Of a DNA stretch of 64,000 nucleotides, positions 46,043 to 54,302 are shown piece after piece (within the stretch, counting starts at the first letter, position 1; every line of letters starts with the position of its first letter). Source of the stretch: Rhizobium subbaraonis (GTDB taxonomy: Bacteria; Pseudomonadota; Alphaproteobacteria; Rhizobiales; Rhizobiaceae). The stretch spans positions 124,001 through 188,000 of the forward strand of contig NZ_OBQD01000003.1 in NCBI RefSeq assembly GCF_900220975.1, written 5' to 3'. The notes beneath the pieces are model-generated. The model was given only the letters and a program-made list of their open reading frames with translations, searched no databases and was not told where the DNA came from. A program made the position numbers and the translations under genes.

Positions 46043-46061
46043 ATTGCAAATCATTCGCAAA
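46043..46061 (-). promoter_or_regulatory. Mur-like box 2 at the sit promoter
   Basis: On the minus strand it reads TTTGCGAATGATTTGCAAT. It lies 35 bases beyond box 1. Paired boxes of this kind in front of sitABCD and control by Mur are known from Rhizobium and Sinorhizobium. The whole 46009-46080 stretch is unusually AT-rich for the window. The rest of the gap to 46241 shows nothing else I can name. Confidence 0.7.
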
Positions 46062-46241
46062 TTAGCGTTGCGCGTAACCGGCCGGAGGGACTTTGTTAAC
46101 CATCGGCAGAGGGAATCCGGCACGGCGGGCTCGTTCTGCAATCTCTTAAGTTTTCGGAAACGGCCGCAGAAATACGGTGGCGGAAGTTCCCGCACGTCCG
46201 TTCGGGGCGGCAACCTTCATGTCCAAGAGTAGTGCGTCCCG

Positions 46242-46919
46242 GTGAAATTTCTCTCCAAGCTGCAGTTGCCGAAGAAGGTGGTCGTCCTTGTCGCGGGCGT
46301 CGTCGTTCTAACCGGCGCATCCGGCGCGGTGGCGGTTTTCGTCGGGCGCGACGCGATCCTGGGTCCGTCGGAAGAACGTGTTTCCGGCACCGCCTGCACC
46401 ACGGTCATGACCCTGCGGCAGAAGCGCGACGGGCAGGAATGGATCCGCCACTACATCCGCTCGACGGCCGAGGACGGCGACGTGCGCATCAAGACCGCTC
46501 TTCGCGTGGCGGCCGCGCTCTCCAACAAGGAAGAGGCGGACCTCTATCAGGTGGTGCTTATGGATGAGGCCGGTCCCGCGCTGCGCGCCGACATGCGCGG
46601 GCGGGCGATCGGCGCGGAAGTGCTGTTCAGCCGCGATCCCGGCAAGATCTCCGGCATGACCGCGCCATTCCAGGCAAGCGTCATCGATGGAGCGGCCGCC
46701 GAAAACGGTGAGTTTTACGGTGAGCGCAAGGCCTTGAGCCTCGCGGAAATCAAGACCATCGTCACGGCGATGACGGACAAGGCAGACTGTCTCGACCCGA
46801 ACGCTCCCGAGGGAACGGGTGTCGCCGAAAATCATGGCGAAGGTGACGCCGGCCATGCTCCTGCGCATGCGGAAAGCGAAGCCGCACCGCAGGAACACGC
46901 GGCCGCCGCGGGCCACTGA
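46242..46919 (+). CDS. Hypothetical membrane-anchored or exported protein with His-rich tail
   Basis: A 225-residue protein starting at GTG 46242 (no ATG is available in frame). Residues 12-35 form a hydrophobic signal anchor (VVVLVAGVVVLTGASGAVAV). The middle has no domain that I recognise. The final 30 residues contain seven or more histidines amid Ala and Glu (ENHGEGDAGHAPAHAESEA, EHAAAAGH), which could bind metal ions. It is divergent from sitABCD. A link to manganese or other metals is suggested by the tail and the position only. Two cysteines (C52 and C183) could form a disulphide. Confidence 0.75.
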   Translation: MKFLSKLQLPKKVVVLVAGVVVLTGASGAVAVFVGRDAILGPSEERVSGTACTTVMTLRQKRDGQEWIRHYIRSTAEDGDVRIKTALRVAAALSNKEEADLYQVVLMDEAGPALRADMRGRAIGAEVLFSRDPGKISGMTAPFQASVIDGAAAENGEFYGERKALSLAEIKTIVTAMTDKADCLDPNAPEGTGVAENHGEGDAGHAPAHAESEAAPQEHAAAAGH

Positions 46920-47013
46920 CGCCTTTTGCTTTCGGCAGACGCCAATTCCCCCGTGAAGACCAGTTTGCCGCACGTGCACTGTTGCGTTTGGCCCTGAAGC
47001 ACAGCCCGAAGAA

Positions 47014-47046
47014 GCACAAAAGAAAAGCCCCGCTCGAGGCGGGGCT
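47014..47046 (-). terminator. Rho-independent terminator of lysS
   Basis: On the minus strand an 8-bp stem (AGCCCCGC/GCGGGGCT, 47026-47033 with 47039-47046) and 5-base loop are followed by TTTTCTTTTG. It lies 30 bases past the lysS stop. Confidence 0.85.
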
Positions 47047-47076
47047 TCAGGAGCGTTTCGCGCGCTGCCGTACTCG

Positions 47077-48573
47077 TCAGTCCGCCTTCGCCCGGCGGGC
47101 GGGGAAGAGGATGACGTCGCGGATCGAGGGCGCGTTGGTCAGGAGCATGATCAGGCGATCGACGCCGATGCCGAGACCGCCGGCCGGCGGCATGCCCTGG
47201 TCGATCGCGTCCAGGAACTCGTCGTCCAGCTGCTTTTCCTTTTCGCCGCGCGCATGGGCCTGTTCGAGCTGCTCGACCATGCGGGCGCGCTGTTCGACCG
47301 GATCGTTCAGCTCGGAGAACGCGTTGCCGAGTTCCCAGGTGTTGCAATAGGTCTCGAAGCGTTCCACGAGACGCGGCTCGCCCGGCACTTCCTTGGCGAA
47401 GGGCGAGATGTCCTTGGGGAAATGGGTGACGTGGCTCGGCTGGATCAGCGTGCCCTCGACCTTCTCCTCGAAGATGAAGGCGAGGCATTCGCCCCAGGTC
47501 CAGTCCTTCTCCACCGCAAAGCCGGCGGCCTTGGCCGCGGCGCGGGCTTCCTCATCGGTCTTGATCGCGAGGAAGTCGATGCCGGTTACTTCCTTGACGG
47601 CATCGGGCATCGGCACGCGCTTGAACGGGCCCTTGAAGGAGATTTCCTTGTCGCCATAGGCGAACTCGGTCGAGCCGTGGATCTTCACTGCAAGCTCGGC
47701 GAACAGGCGCTCCACGAGGTCCATGATGTCCTCGTAGTCGGCATAGGCCCAGTAGCATTCCATCATGGTGAATTCGGGATTGTGCCGAGTGGACACGCCC
47801 TCATTGCGGAAGTTGCGGTTGATCTCGAACACCTTGTCGGTGAGGCCGGAGACTAGCGTGCGCTTCAGGTACAGCTCCGGCGCGATGCGCAGGAACATGT
47901 CCAGCTTCAACGTGTTGTGGTGCGTCTTGAAGGGCTCGGCCGTCGCACCGCCATAGACGGAGTGCAGCATCGGAGTCTCGACTTCCATGAAGCCGTCGTT
48001 CTCCATGAAGCGGCGGATGCCGGAAATGATCTTCGAGCGCTGCTGGAAGCGCAGCTTGGATTCCTCGTTGGTCATGATGTCGAGATGGCGCTTGCGATAG
48101 CGGATCTCGATGTCGGAGACGCCGTGCCACTTTTCAGGCATCGGCAGCAGCGACTTCGTCAGCATGGTGATTTCCCGCGCGTTGATCGAGAGCTCGCCGC
48201 GCTTGGTGCGGCGCACCGTGCCGGTCACACCGATGATGTCGCCGATGTCGATCATCGACAGCATGTTGCGGGCTTCTTCCGGCGTCACGTCTTTGTGGCT
48301 GAAGATCTGGATCTTGCCCGACGCGTCGTGGATGTCCATGAACATGCCGGAATTGCGCGAGGAATAGACCCGGCCGGCAACGGTGACGACGTCCTGGGTC
48401 TCGGTGTCTGGCTCCAGGTTCTCGTATTTCGTCGCCAGATCCGCATTGGTGATCGTGCGATGGAAATGCGCCGGATAGACGTCGCCGATCTGCTCGCGCA
48501 GCAGGTCGAGCTTCTGGCGGCGCACTTCGGCGGCGTCGGAGGAAAGGGCGGTTTCGGTCTTGGTATCGGTCAT
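47077..48573 (-). CDS. lysS: Lysyl-tRNA synthetase, class II
   Basis: A 498-residue class II synthetase that charges tRNA-Lys. An N-terminal OB-fold anticodon domain (VVTVAGRVYSSRNSGMFMDI) precedes the catalytic core with motif 1 (FMENDGFMEVETPML), motif 2 (FEINRNFRNEGVSTRHNPEFTMME, start and end shared) and motif 3 (GLGIGVDRLIMLL). ATG 48573 (MTDTKTETAL) gives the normal length. It lies downstream of gltX on the same strand with a repeat in the 159-base gap, an order also known from Sinorhizobium. An intrinsic terminator follows. Confidence 0.97.
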   Translation of the reverse strand: MTDTKTETALSSDAAEVRRQKLDLLREQIGDVYPAHFHRTITNADLATKYENLEPDTETQDVVTVAGRVYSSRNSGMFMDIHDASGKIQIFSHKDVTPEEARNMLSMIDIGDIIGVTGTVRRTKRGELSINAREITMLTKSLLPMPEKWHGVSDIEIRYRKRHLDIMTNEESKLRFQQRSKIISGIRRFMENDGFMEVETPMLHSVYGGATAEPFKTHHNTLKLDMFLRIAPELYLKRTLVSGLTDKVFEINRNFRNEGVSTRHNPEFTMMECYWAYADYEDIMDLVERLFAELAVKIHGSTEFAYGDKEISFKGPFKRVPMPDAVKEVTGIDFLAIKTDEEARAAAKAAGFAVEKDWTWGECLAFIFEEKVEGTLIQPSHVTHFPKDISPFAKEVPGEPRLVERFETYCNTWELGNAFSELNDPVEQRARMVEQLEQAHARGEKEKQLDDEFLDAIDQGMPPAGGLGIGVDRLIMLLTNAPSIRDVILFPARRAKAD

Positions 48574-48671
48574 GTCGTTCAAAATCCTATCGCAGGTTCG
48601 CGTGTCTGCGGTTTGCCTTTCGCCCTGGCCCCTGCAAGCGGTGAGCACGGACCGGGCGTTCGCGGCTTTGT

Positions 48672-48720
48672 CCTTCTCCCCGTCAGCATGGGGAGAAGGT
48701 GCCGGCAGGCGGATGAGGGG
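48672..48720. repeat. Rhizobial-type intergenic palindromic repeat, copy 3
   Basis: It reads CCTTCTCCCCGTCAGCATGG, then GGAGAAGGT, then GCCGGCAGGCGGATGAGGGG, the last 20 bases being identical to copy 2. The left CCCCTCA boundary is degenerate (region 48621-48671). It sits between gltX and lysS. Confidence 0.75.
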
Positions 48721-48732
48721 CATTCCCCCGAT

Positions 48733-50202
48733 TTACTTCCCGCTTCCCGTCATGGAAGCCACCACCTTGGCGGCGACCTTCAGGCGCTGGCGGACGACGG
48801 AACGGCCGAGGATGGCCATCGAATCGAAGAGCGGCAGCGAGCGCGACGAGCCGGACACGGCAACGAACAGCGGCGCCAGCACCACCTTGAGCTTCTTGCC
48901 CATGCGGTCGGCGATCGCGCGCAGTTCGGCCTCGATGCTTTCGACGTTCCACTCGAAGATCTTCTCGAGATCCGGCTGGACCGTGTCGAGGATCTCCAGA
49001 ATCTCCTCCGGCGTGGACTTCACCTTGGCGAAGGCCGACGGCTCCAGTCCGAGGTCGGACTTCAGCAGGAAGCCGGCAAGGTCGGGCAGTTCGCCGAGCT
49101 TGGTGATGCGCGACTGGGAAAGCTTCAGGCCGTCCTTCAGGCGATCGTTCTCCATTGCCCAGGTCAACACCCGTGCTGCGAATTCCTCTTCCGAGAGCTT
49201 CTCGCGGAGCCAGCGGCCGTTCAGCCAGTCGAGCTTCTGGATGTCGAAGATGGCGCCCGACTTCGACAGGTTGTCGGGATCGAACTTCTCCGACAGCTCC
49301 TGCATCGTCATCAGTTCCTCGCCTTCGGCGATCTGGATGAAGAACAGGCCGAGGAAGTTCATCAGCGCTTCCGGCATGTAGCCGAGCGCGGAGTAGTAGG
49401 AGATCGAGGTCGGGTTCTTGCGTTTCGACAGCTTCGACTTGTCGGCGTTGCGCATCAGGGAAAGATGCATGAACGTCGGCTCGTCCCAGCCGAAATAGCG
49501 GTAGAGCAGAATGTGCTTCGGCACCGACGCCAGCCATTCCTCGCCGCGCGCCACATGGGTGATCTTCATCAGGTGGTCGTCGATGACGTTCGCCATGTGG
49601 TAGGTGGGCATGCCGTCGCCCTTGATGAGCACCTGCATGTCGACGCTGTCCCACGGGATCGAGACGTCGCCATAGACGCCGTCGGTGAAGTCGCAGGAGC
49701 CTTCGGCCGGAATCTTCATGCGGACGACGGAGCTTTCGCCCGCCGCCATCTTGGCGGTCACTTCCTCGGCCGACAGGTGTAGGCAAAGTCCGTCATACTT
49801 CGGCTGCTTGCCCTCGGCACGCTGCGCATTGCGCATCTGCTCGAGCCGCTCGGGCGTGCAGAAGCAGCGGAAGGCATGGCCCTTGTCCAGCAGTTCCTGC
49901 GCGTAGGGCTGGTACATGTCCTTGCGGTCGGACTGGCGATACGGACCGTAGGGGCCGCCGATATCGGGGCCTTCGGACCAGTCGAGCCCGCACCACTTGA
50001 GAGCGTCCAGCACCTTGGTCTCGAATTCCGGCGTCGAGCGGGTCGCATCGGTGTCCTCGATGCGCAGGATGAAGGTGCCGTTGTGCTTCTTGGCGAAGAG
50101 GTAGTTGAACAGCGCGATATAGGCGGTGCCGACATGGGGTTCGCCGGTGGGGGAGGGTGCGATGCGGACGCGTACGGGGGCGTTCGTCGTGGAAGTGCTC
50201 AT
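48733..50202 (-). CDS. gltX: Glutamyl-tRNA synthetase
   Basis: A 489-residue class I synthetase. The HIGH-type motif is RIAPSPTGEPHVGTAY and the KMSKS-type loop is KSKLSKRKNPTS. A zinc-like FCFCTPERLEQ element is present (RCFCTPERLE). The C-terminal helical anticodon domain ends SMTGSGK. Alphaproteobacteria often have two GltX copies, one discriminating and one broader; which one this is cannot be told here. It is upstream of lysS on the same strand. Confidence 0.97.
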   Translation of the reverse strand: MSTSTTNAPVRVRIAPSPTGEPHVGTAYIALFNYLFAKKHNGTFILRIEDTDATRSTPEFETKVLDALKWCGLDWSEGPDIGGPYGPYRQSDRKDMYQPYAQELLDKGHAFRCFCTPERLEQMRNAQRAEGKQPKYDGLCLHLSAEEVTAKMAAGESSVVRMKIPAEGSCDFTDGVYGDVSIPWDSVDMQVLIKGDGMPTYHMANVIDDHLMKITHVARGEEWLASVPKHILLYRYFGWDEPTFMHLSLMRNADKSKLSKRKNPTSISYYSALGYMPEALMNFLGLFFIQIAEGEELMTMQELSEKFDPDNLSKSGAIFDIQKLDWLNGRWLREKLSEEEFAARVLTWAMENDRLKDGLKLSQSRITKLGELPDLAGFLLKSDLGLEPSAFAKVKSTPEEILEILDTVQPDLEKIFEWNVESIEAELRAIADRMGKKLKVVLAPLFVAVSGSSRSLPLFDSMAILGRSVVRQRLKVAAKVVASMTGSGK

Positions 50203-50418
50203 GTTTTCGGCCCGGTCGAAATGCTGTGATGCTGTCCCGCGGAGGGATTTCCGCGTGATCGGCTCATGCTTTTAGGGAGGGAAAGCCCGGTTTACCGCCA
50301 ATTTTGCGGCCAAAATGAAGCTTTCCGTTTGGGCTGGGGTGAGACCACATTCGCCCCGGCGCGTCAAGGGGCGCGCTCGCTTCGCCACTGTTCCAGCCGT
50401 CAGGTCCCGCGAGGCGCT

Positions 50419-52191
50419 TCAGTTCACCGGCCAGACATAGAGCAGCGCCGGGACGCTGACGAGGACGATCATCAGCGAAAGCGGCAGGCCCAGGCGCGGA
50501 TAGTCGCTGAACCGGTAGCCGCCCGGACCCATCACCAGTGTGTTGCACTGGTGCCCGATGGGGGTGAGAAAGTCGCAGCCGGCGCCGATCGCGACCGCCA
50601 TCAGGAATGCTTCCGGCCGGTAGTCAAGGGCGGAGGCGAAGCTGACGGCGATCGGCGCCATGACCAGAACCGTGGCGGCATTGTTGAGGAAGGGCGTGAC
50701 GGCCATCGCCGTCAGCAGGATCATTGCCAGCGCGCCGTAGGCCGGCAGGCCCGAGGCGACGCTGCCGAGCCAGCCGGCGATGAGTTCGCTGCCCCCCGTC
50801 GAGCGCAGCGTATCGGCGACGGGAATCAGCGCTGCCAGCATGACGAGGATCGGCCCGTCGACGGCGCGGTAGGCGTCTGCCAGCGGGATGACGCGCAGCA
50901 GGAGCATGGCGACTGCGGCGGCGAAGAAGGCTGTGGCGACCGGGATCGTGCCGGTCGCGCTTGCGATCATTGCCGCGGCAAGCACGAGGAGCGGCACATA
51001 GGCGCGCCGCTTGGTGCCGAGCAGGATCTGCCTTTGCGCCAGCGGCAGCAGGCCCAGTTCCTGCAGCGTCGCCGGCAGCGTCTTCATGCCACCCTGTACC
51101 ATCAGCATGTCGCCGGGCGCGAGCGTCACCTCGCTCAGCCGCTCGGAAAGGCGCTTTCCCTGCCGGTTCACGGCCAGCAGGTTGATGCCGTAGCTGTGAA
51201 ACAGGGCGAGCCTGCGGGCGGAAAGGCCGGCAAGACGGGAATCCGTCGAGACCACCACTTCGACGGCGGCGATGTCCTCGCCGGCGGCGGGCGCCTGCTG
51301 CATAGGCTTGCCGGACAGCTTGAGGCCGGCGGCCTCCGTCACCTGGTCGAGCGCCGTCGGCGTTCCCTCCAGAAGAAGTGTGTCGCCGGCCTTGACCGTG
51401 ACGTCCGGCAGCGGCGCCATGCGGCTACCGTCGCGAATGATCGCGGTCGCGGCGATGTCGCCATGGCCGGGCTTGAGCACCGCGTTCAGAGACTTGCCGA
51501 CTGCGCCGGATTCTTTCGTCACCGTTGCGTCGGACGAGTAGGTGCCGAGTTCGAGCGCTTCGTCCAGCGACGGGTTCTGGTTGGTGCGCACGGGCACGAG
51601 CTTGTGAAGGGCGAGCAGGAAAAGGATGCCGGCCACCGTCAGGATGCCGCCGACCGGGGTGAAGTCGAACATGGTGAAGCTCTCGCCCGTAATCTCCTGT
51701 CGCATGCGGGAGACGACGATGTTCGGCGAGGTGCCGATCTGCGTCATCAGTCCGCCGAGCAGGGCAGCGAAGGCCATGGGCATCAGATAGCGCGAAACCG
51801 GTACCCCGGATCGGCGCGAGAACTGGAAGGCCATCGGCATCATGATGGCGAGCGCGCCGATGTTCTTGATGAAGGCGGACATGACAGCGACGGCGACCAG
51901 CAAGAGCACCATCTGCGGCATGAAGGCCGACATGTTCGGGAAGAAGCGTTGGACTGCCCGGTTGATGATGCCCGATCGCGCCACGGCGGCGCTGACCACA
52001 AGAGCGCTGCCGACGATGATGACGATATCGTCGCTGAAGCCGGAAAACGCCTTGTCGAAGGGGACGATGCCGGCGGCAATGGCGATCAGCAGCGCAAGGC
52101 AGGCCACGACGTCGTAGCGCAGTCTGCCCCAGACGAACGCCGCCATCATCGCAAGAATGATCGCGAACGACAAGATTTGCGGTGTCGACAT
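50419..52191 (-). CDS. SLC13-type permease with two internal TrkA_C-like domains
   Basis: A 590-residue inner-membrane carrier of the divalent-anion/Na+ symporter superfamily. Hydrophobic helices fill residues 5-200 and 400-590; the centre (about 205-385) is hydrophilic and contains two repeats resembling RCK_C/TrkA_C ligand-binding domains (LPDVTVKAGDTLLLEG and LSEVTLAPGDMLMVQG). Conserved carrier motifs include MSAFIKNIGALAIMMPMA, GTSPNIVV and PFLNNAATVLVMAPIA. The family imports sulfate, di- or tricarboxylates; the substrate cannot be told. The gene stands alone between gltX and terC-like genes. Confidence 0.9.
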   Translation of the reverse strand: MSTPQILSFAIILAMMAAFVWGRLRYDVVACLALLIAIAAGIVPFDKAFSGFSDDIVIIVGSALVVSAAVARSGIINRAVQRFFPNMSAFMPQMVLLLVAVAVMSAFIKNIGALAIMMPMAFQFSRRSGVPVSRYLMPMAFAALLGGLMTQIGTSPNIVVSRMRQEITGESFTMFDFTPVGGILTVAGILFLLALHKLVPVRTNQNPSLDEALELGTYSSDATVTKESGAVGKSLNAVLKPGHGDIAATAIIRDGSRMAPLPDVTVKAGDTLLLEGTPTALDQVTEAAGLKLSGKPMQQAPAAGEDIAAVEVVVSTDSRLAGLSARRLALFHSYGINLLAVNRQGKRLSERLSEVTLAPGDMLMVQGGMKTLPATLQELGLLPLAQRQILLGTKRRAYVPLLVLAAAMIASATGTIPVATAFFAAAVAMLLLRVIPLADAYRAVDGPILVMLAALIPVADTLRSTGGSELIAGWLGSVASGLPAYGALAMILLTAMAVTPFLNNAATVLVMAPIAVSFASALDYRPEAFLMAVAIGAGCDFLTPIGHQCNTLVMGPGGYRFSDYPRLGLPLSLMIVLVSVPALLYVWPVN

Positions 52192-52431
52192 TATGACCCC
52201 CGGGCTTGCCGGCGCGGGGCGTCGGCGGGACAGGAATTCGCTTCTTTAGAAATGGTTCCGGAACCTTTTCCAGGCCCGGTCATTGTGGTCGCAGGAGGCG
52301 TGGCCGTGTCAACCGGACATGACGGGAATGGAGAACACGGGAATTTTTCCGGTTTCTTCCTGTGGCCAACGCAACGGCAGTCGAGCTTCTTACCCGTTCG
52401 GCCTGCGCCTTCTGCTTCCCGTAGACTGAAA

Positions 52432-52463
52432 GGCCGGCGAGCATCGTCTCGCCGGCCATTTTT
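52432..52463. terminator. Bidirectional-looking hairpin terminator
   Basis: A perfect 10-bp stem (GGCCGGCGAG/CTCGCCGGCC, 52432-52441 with 52448-52457) with a 6-base loop. A T-run (ATTTTTT) follows on the plus strand; on the minus strand only TTT follows. It lies 37 bases past the TerC-family stop and 240 bases before the SLC13 gene start, so it probably ends the TerC transcript. Confidence 0.65.
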
Positions 52464-52499
52464 TCGTGTGACTTTCGCTGCGGGCCGGCCTCCGGCCCG

Positions 52500-53258
52500 T
52501 CAATGCATCGCGCGTTTTTCCGCCTTCGCTTTCAGCCTCGCATTGCGTGAAAGCGTATTCAGGACTTCCACCAGCGCGGAGAATGCCATCGCCGCATAGA
52601 TGTAGCCCTTGGGAACGTGGAAGCCCATGCCCTCGGCGATCAGCGTGGTGCCGATCATCAGCAGGAATGCCAGCGCCAGCATGACGATGGTCGGGTTCTT
52701 CTCGATGAAGTTCGCAAGCGGGGTGGCTGCGACCAGCATGACGGTGACCGCCACGAGCACGGCCACGACCATGATCGGCAGGTGCGGGGTCATGCCGACG
52801 GCGGTGATGATGCTGTCGACCGAGAAAACGAGGTCCAGGAGCAGGATCTGGCCGATCGCAGCGCCGAAGGAGGCGTTTGCCGTCGAGGCGATGAAGTCCT
52901 CGTCGTGGTCGGCCGGGTCGACGTTGTGGTGGATCTCCTTCGTCGCCTTCCACACCAGGAAGAGGCCGCCGGCGATCAGGATCACATCCTTCCAGGAGAA
53001 GCCGTGCCCGAAGAGCTCGAATACCGGAGTCGTCAGCTTGACGATCCAGGCGACGGTTCCCAGCAGTGCCAGCCGCATGACGAGTGCCAGGCCGATGCCG
53101 ACGCGGCGTGCGGTTTCCCGCTGGTCGGGGGGAAGCTTGTTGGTGAGGATGGAGATGAAGATCAGGTTGTCAATGCCAAGGACCACTTCCATGACGATCA
53201 GCGTCAAAAGGGCAATCCATGCTTCTGGGCTCTGCATCAGGGCCAGGATGCTGTCCAT
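52500..53258 (-). CDS. TerC-family integral membrane protein
   Basis: A 252-residue protein with seven predicted helices. The TerC hallmark [21 protein letters not shown] and the second acidic helix [18 protein letters not shown] are intact; the conserved Asp and Asn residues in them are thought to coordinate metal. TerC relatives export manganese or help load manganese on secreted proteins. ATG 53258 was chosen on similarity over an in-frame start at 53363. It may balance the manganese importer sitABCD found 7 kb away. I saw no convincing manganese riboswitch in the 213 bases upstream. Confidence 0.92.
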   Translation of the reverse strand: MDSILALMQSPEAWIALLTLIVMEVVLGIDNLIFISILTNKLPPDQRETARRVGIGLALVMRLALLGTVAWIVKLTTPVFELFGHGFSWKDVILIAGGLFLVWKATKEIHHNVDPADHDEDFIASTANASFGAAIGQILLLDLVFSVDSIITAVGMTPHLPIMVVAVLVAVTVMLVAATPLANFIEKNPTIVMLALAFLLMIGTTLIAEGMGFHVPKGYIYAAMAFSALVEVLNTLSRNARLKAKAEKRAMH

Positions 53259-53471
53259 CCGGTATCTTCCTCTCGGTTTCGGGCGTCGAATGACGCTGAT
53301 ATGTATGGAGAACCGGGAGGGTTGCAAGACGTCGCCGACGGACGAACACAGATTTGCGCGCAAACAGCCGCCGCCGAGCGGGCGATCCGTTTGCCGTTCA
53401 CCGCAACGGTCGCGCGCGATGGCGGGCGTTCAGCCGTCGAAATCTATGCCGGGCGGCGCGCCGAGGGGCGT

Positions 53472-54149
53472 TCAGTTGTGCGCCGCATCGTAGGCGGCGA
53501 GAAAGACCCGGATGCCGCCGTCGACGATGCGCTCGATCTCGGATGGCGGCGGCGGCGCGTCCATTGTGCCGAAGAGACGATACTTGAAGAAGCCGACGGT
53601 CGCGAGCTCGAGAAACTGCCGGGCCGCCAGTTCCGGGTCGTCGATCACGAGCGTCCCCTTGGCGACCTGGCGTTCGAGATAGCCCTTGAGGACCGACACC
53701 GGGTTCATCGGCGTCGCGGACAGGAAGGTGCAGGCAAGGTTCGGCATGCGCTGATTGACGGAAATGACCATGCGTATCGCCTTGATGGTGTATTCCGAGG
53801 TCAGGTGCGTGGCAAAGAGGATGCCGAAGCTGCGCAGTGCTTCCCGGACGGAGACGCCCCCATCAAGCGCATGCCGGGCGGATTCGGTGATCCGGTAGCG
53901 CTCGCGCTGGATCAATTCGGCGAAGAGGTCTTCCTTGTTCTCGAAGTAGACATAGATGGTGCCTTTCGAGACGCCGGCGGCACGGGTGATGTCGTTCATG
54001 CTCGCCGCGTCGAAGCCCTGTTCCATGAAAACGCGTTTGGCGCCGTCGAGAATTTGCTCACGCTTGACCGGGTCCTCCCCGGCGACGCGACGTCCGGCAG
54101 GGGGTGTCGCGCAATCCTCGTGACAAACTTTCGATACGTCCGTTTCCAT
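53472..54149 (-). CDS. TetR-family repressor of the emrAB-type efflux operon
   Basis: A 225-residue TetR regulator. After a 25-residue leader come the helices KREQILDGAKRVFMEQGFDAAS and the helix-turn-helix ITRAAGVSKGTIYVYFENKEDLF. The C-terminal ligand-binding part is of the AefR-like type (TYPE: FFKYRLFGTMD near the end). It is divergent from an EmrA/EmrB pair. The 153-base gap carries two GAACCG-N2-CGGTTC palindromes, which are near-certain binding sites. It probably represses both itself and the pump until a toxic ligand binds. Confidence 0.94.
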   Translation of the reverse strand: METDVSKVCHEDCATPPAGRRVAGEDPVKREQILDGAKRVFMEQGFDAASMNDITRAAGVSKGTIYVYFENKEDLFAELIQRERYRITESARHALDGGVSVREALRSFGILFATHLTSEYTIKAIRMVISVNQRMPNLACTFLSATPMNPVSVLKGYLERQVAKGTLVIDDPELAARQFLELATVGFFKYRLFGTMDAPPPPSEIERIVDGGIRVFLAAYDAAHN

Positions 54150-54182
54150 AGCGTTATCTATGAAGCCTCCTTGCTGCAGTTT

Positions 54183-54200
54183 TCGAACCGCTCGGTTCGA
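54183..54200. promoter_or_regulatory. TetR operator 1, perfect 18-bp palindrome
   Basis: TCGAACCGCTCGGTTCGA: 8-bp arms around two bases. It lies 34 bases upstream of the TetR start, so it would govern autorepression. Confidence 0.8.
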
Positions 54201-54241
54201 TTTGATCTTGATATGAAGCAGAAATAGGACTATGTCAAATC

Positions 54242-54255
54242 GAACCGAACGGTTC
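54242..54255. promoter_or_regulatory. TetR operator 2, 14-bp palindrome
   Basis: GAACCGAACGGTTC carries the same GAACCG-N2-CGGTTC core as operator 1. It lies about 50 bases upstream of the EmrA start. The two centres are about 57 bases apart. Confidence 0.78.
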
Positions 54256-54302
54256 AGTTCAGTTTGATATTGCTTCTTTCCCTAAATATGCCGGGTATCC
54301 CG

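Noticed and set aside
50203-50418. Possible hairpin (GCCAATTTTGCGGCCAAAATG area) as a gltX leader or terminator
   Set aside because: The stem is imperfect and no U-run or known T-box-like feature is visible, so I could not support a feature.
50266-52599. A 777-codon open frame on the plus strand
   Set aside because: It lies opposite the SLC13-type gene, and its His/Arg/Asp-rich translation has no membrane segment or family motif.
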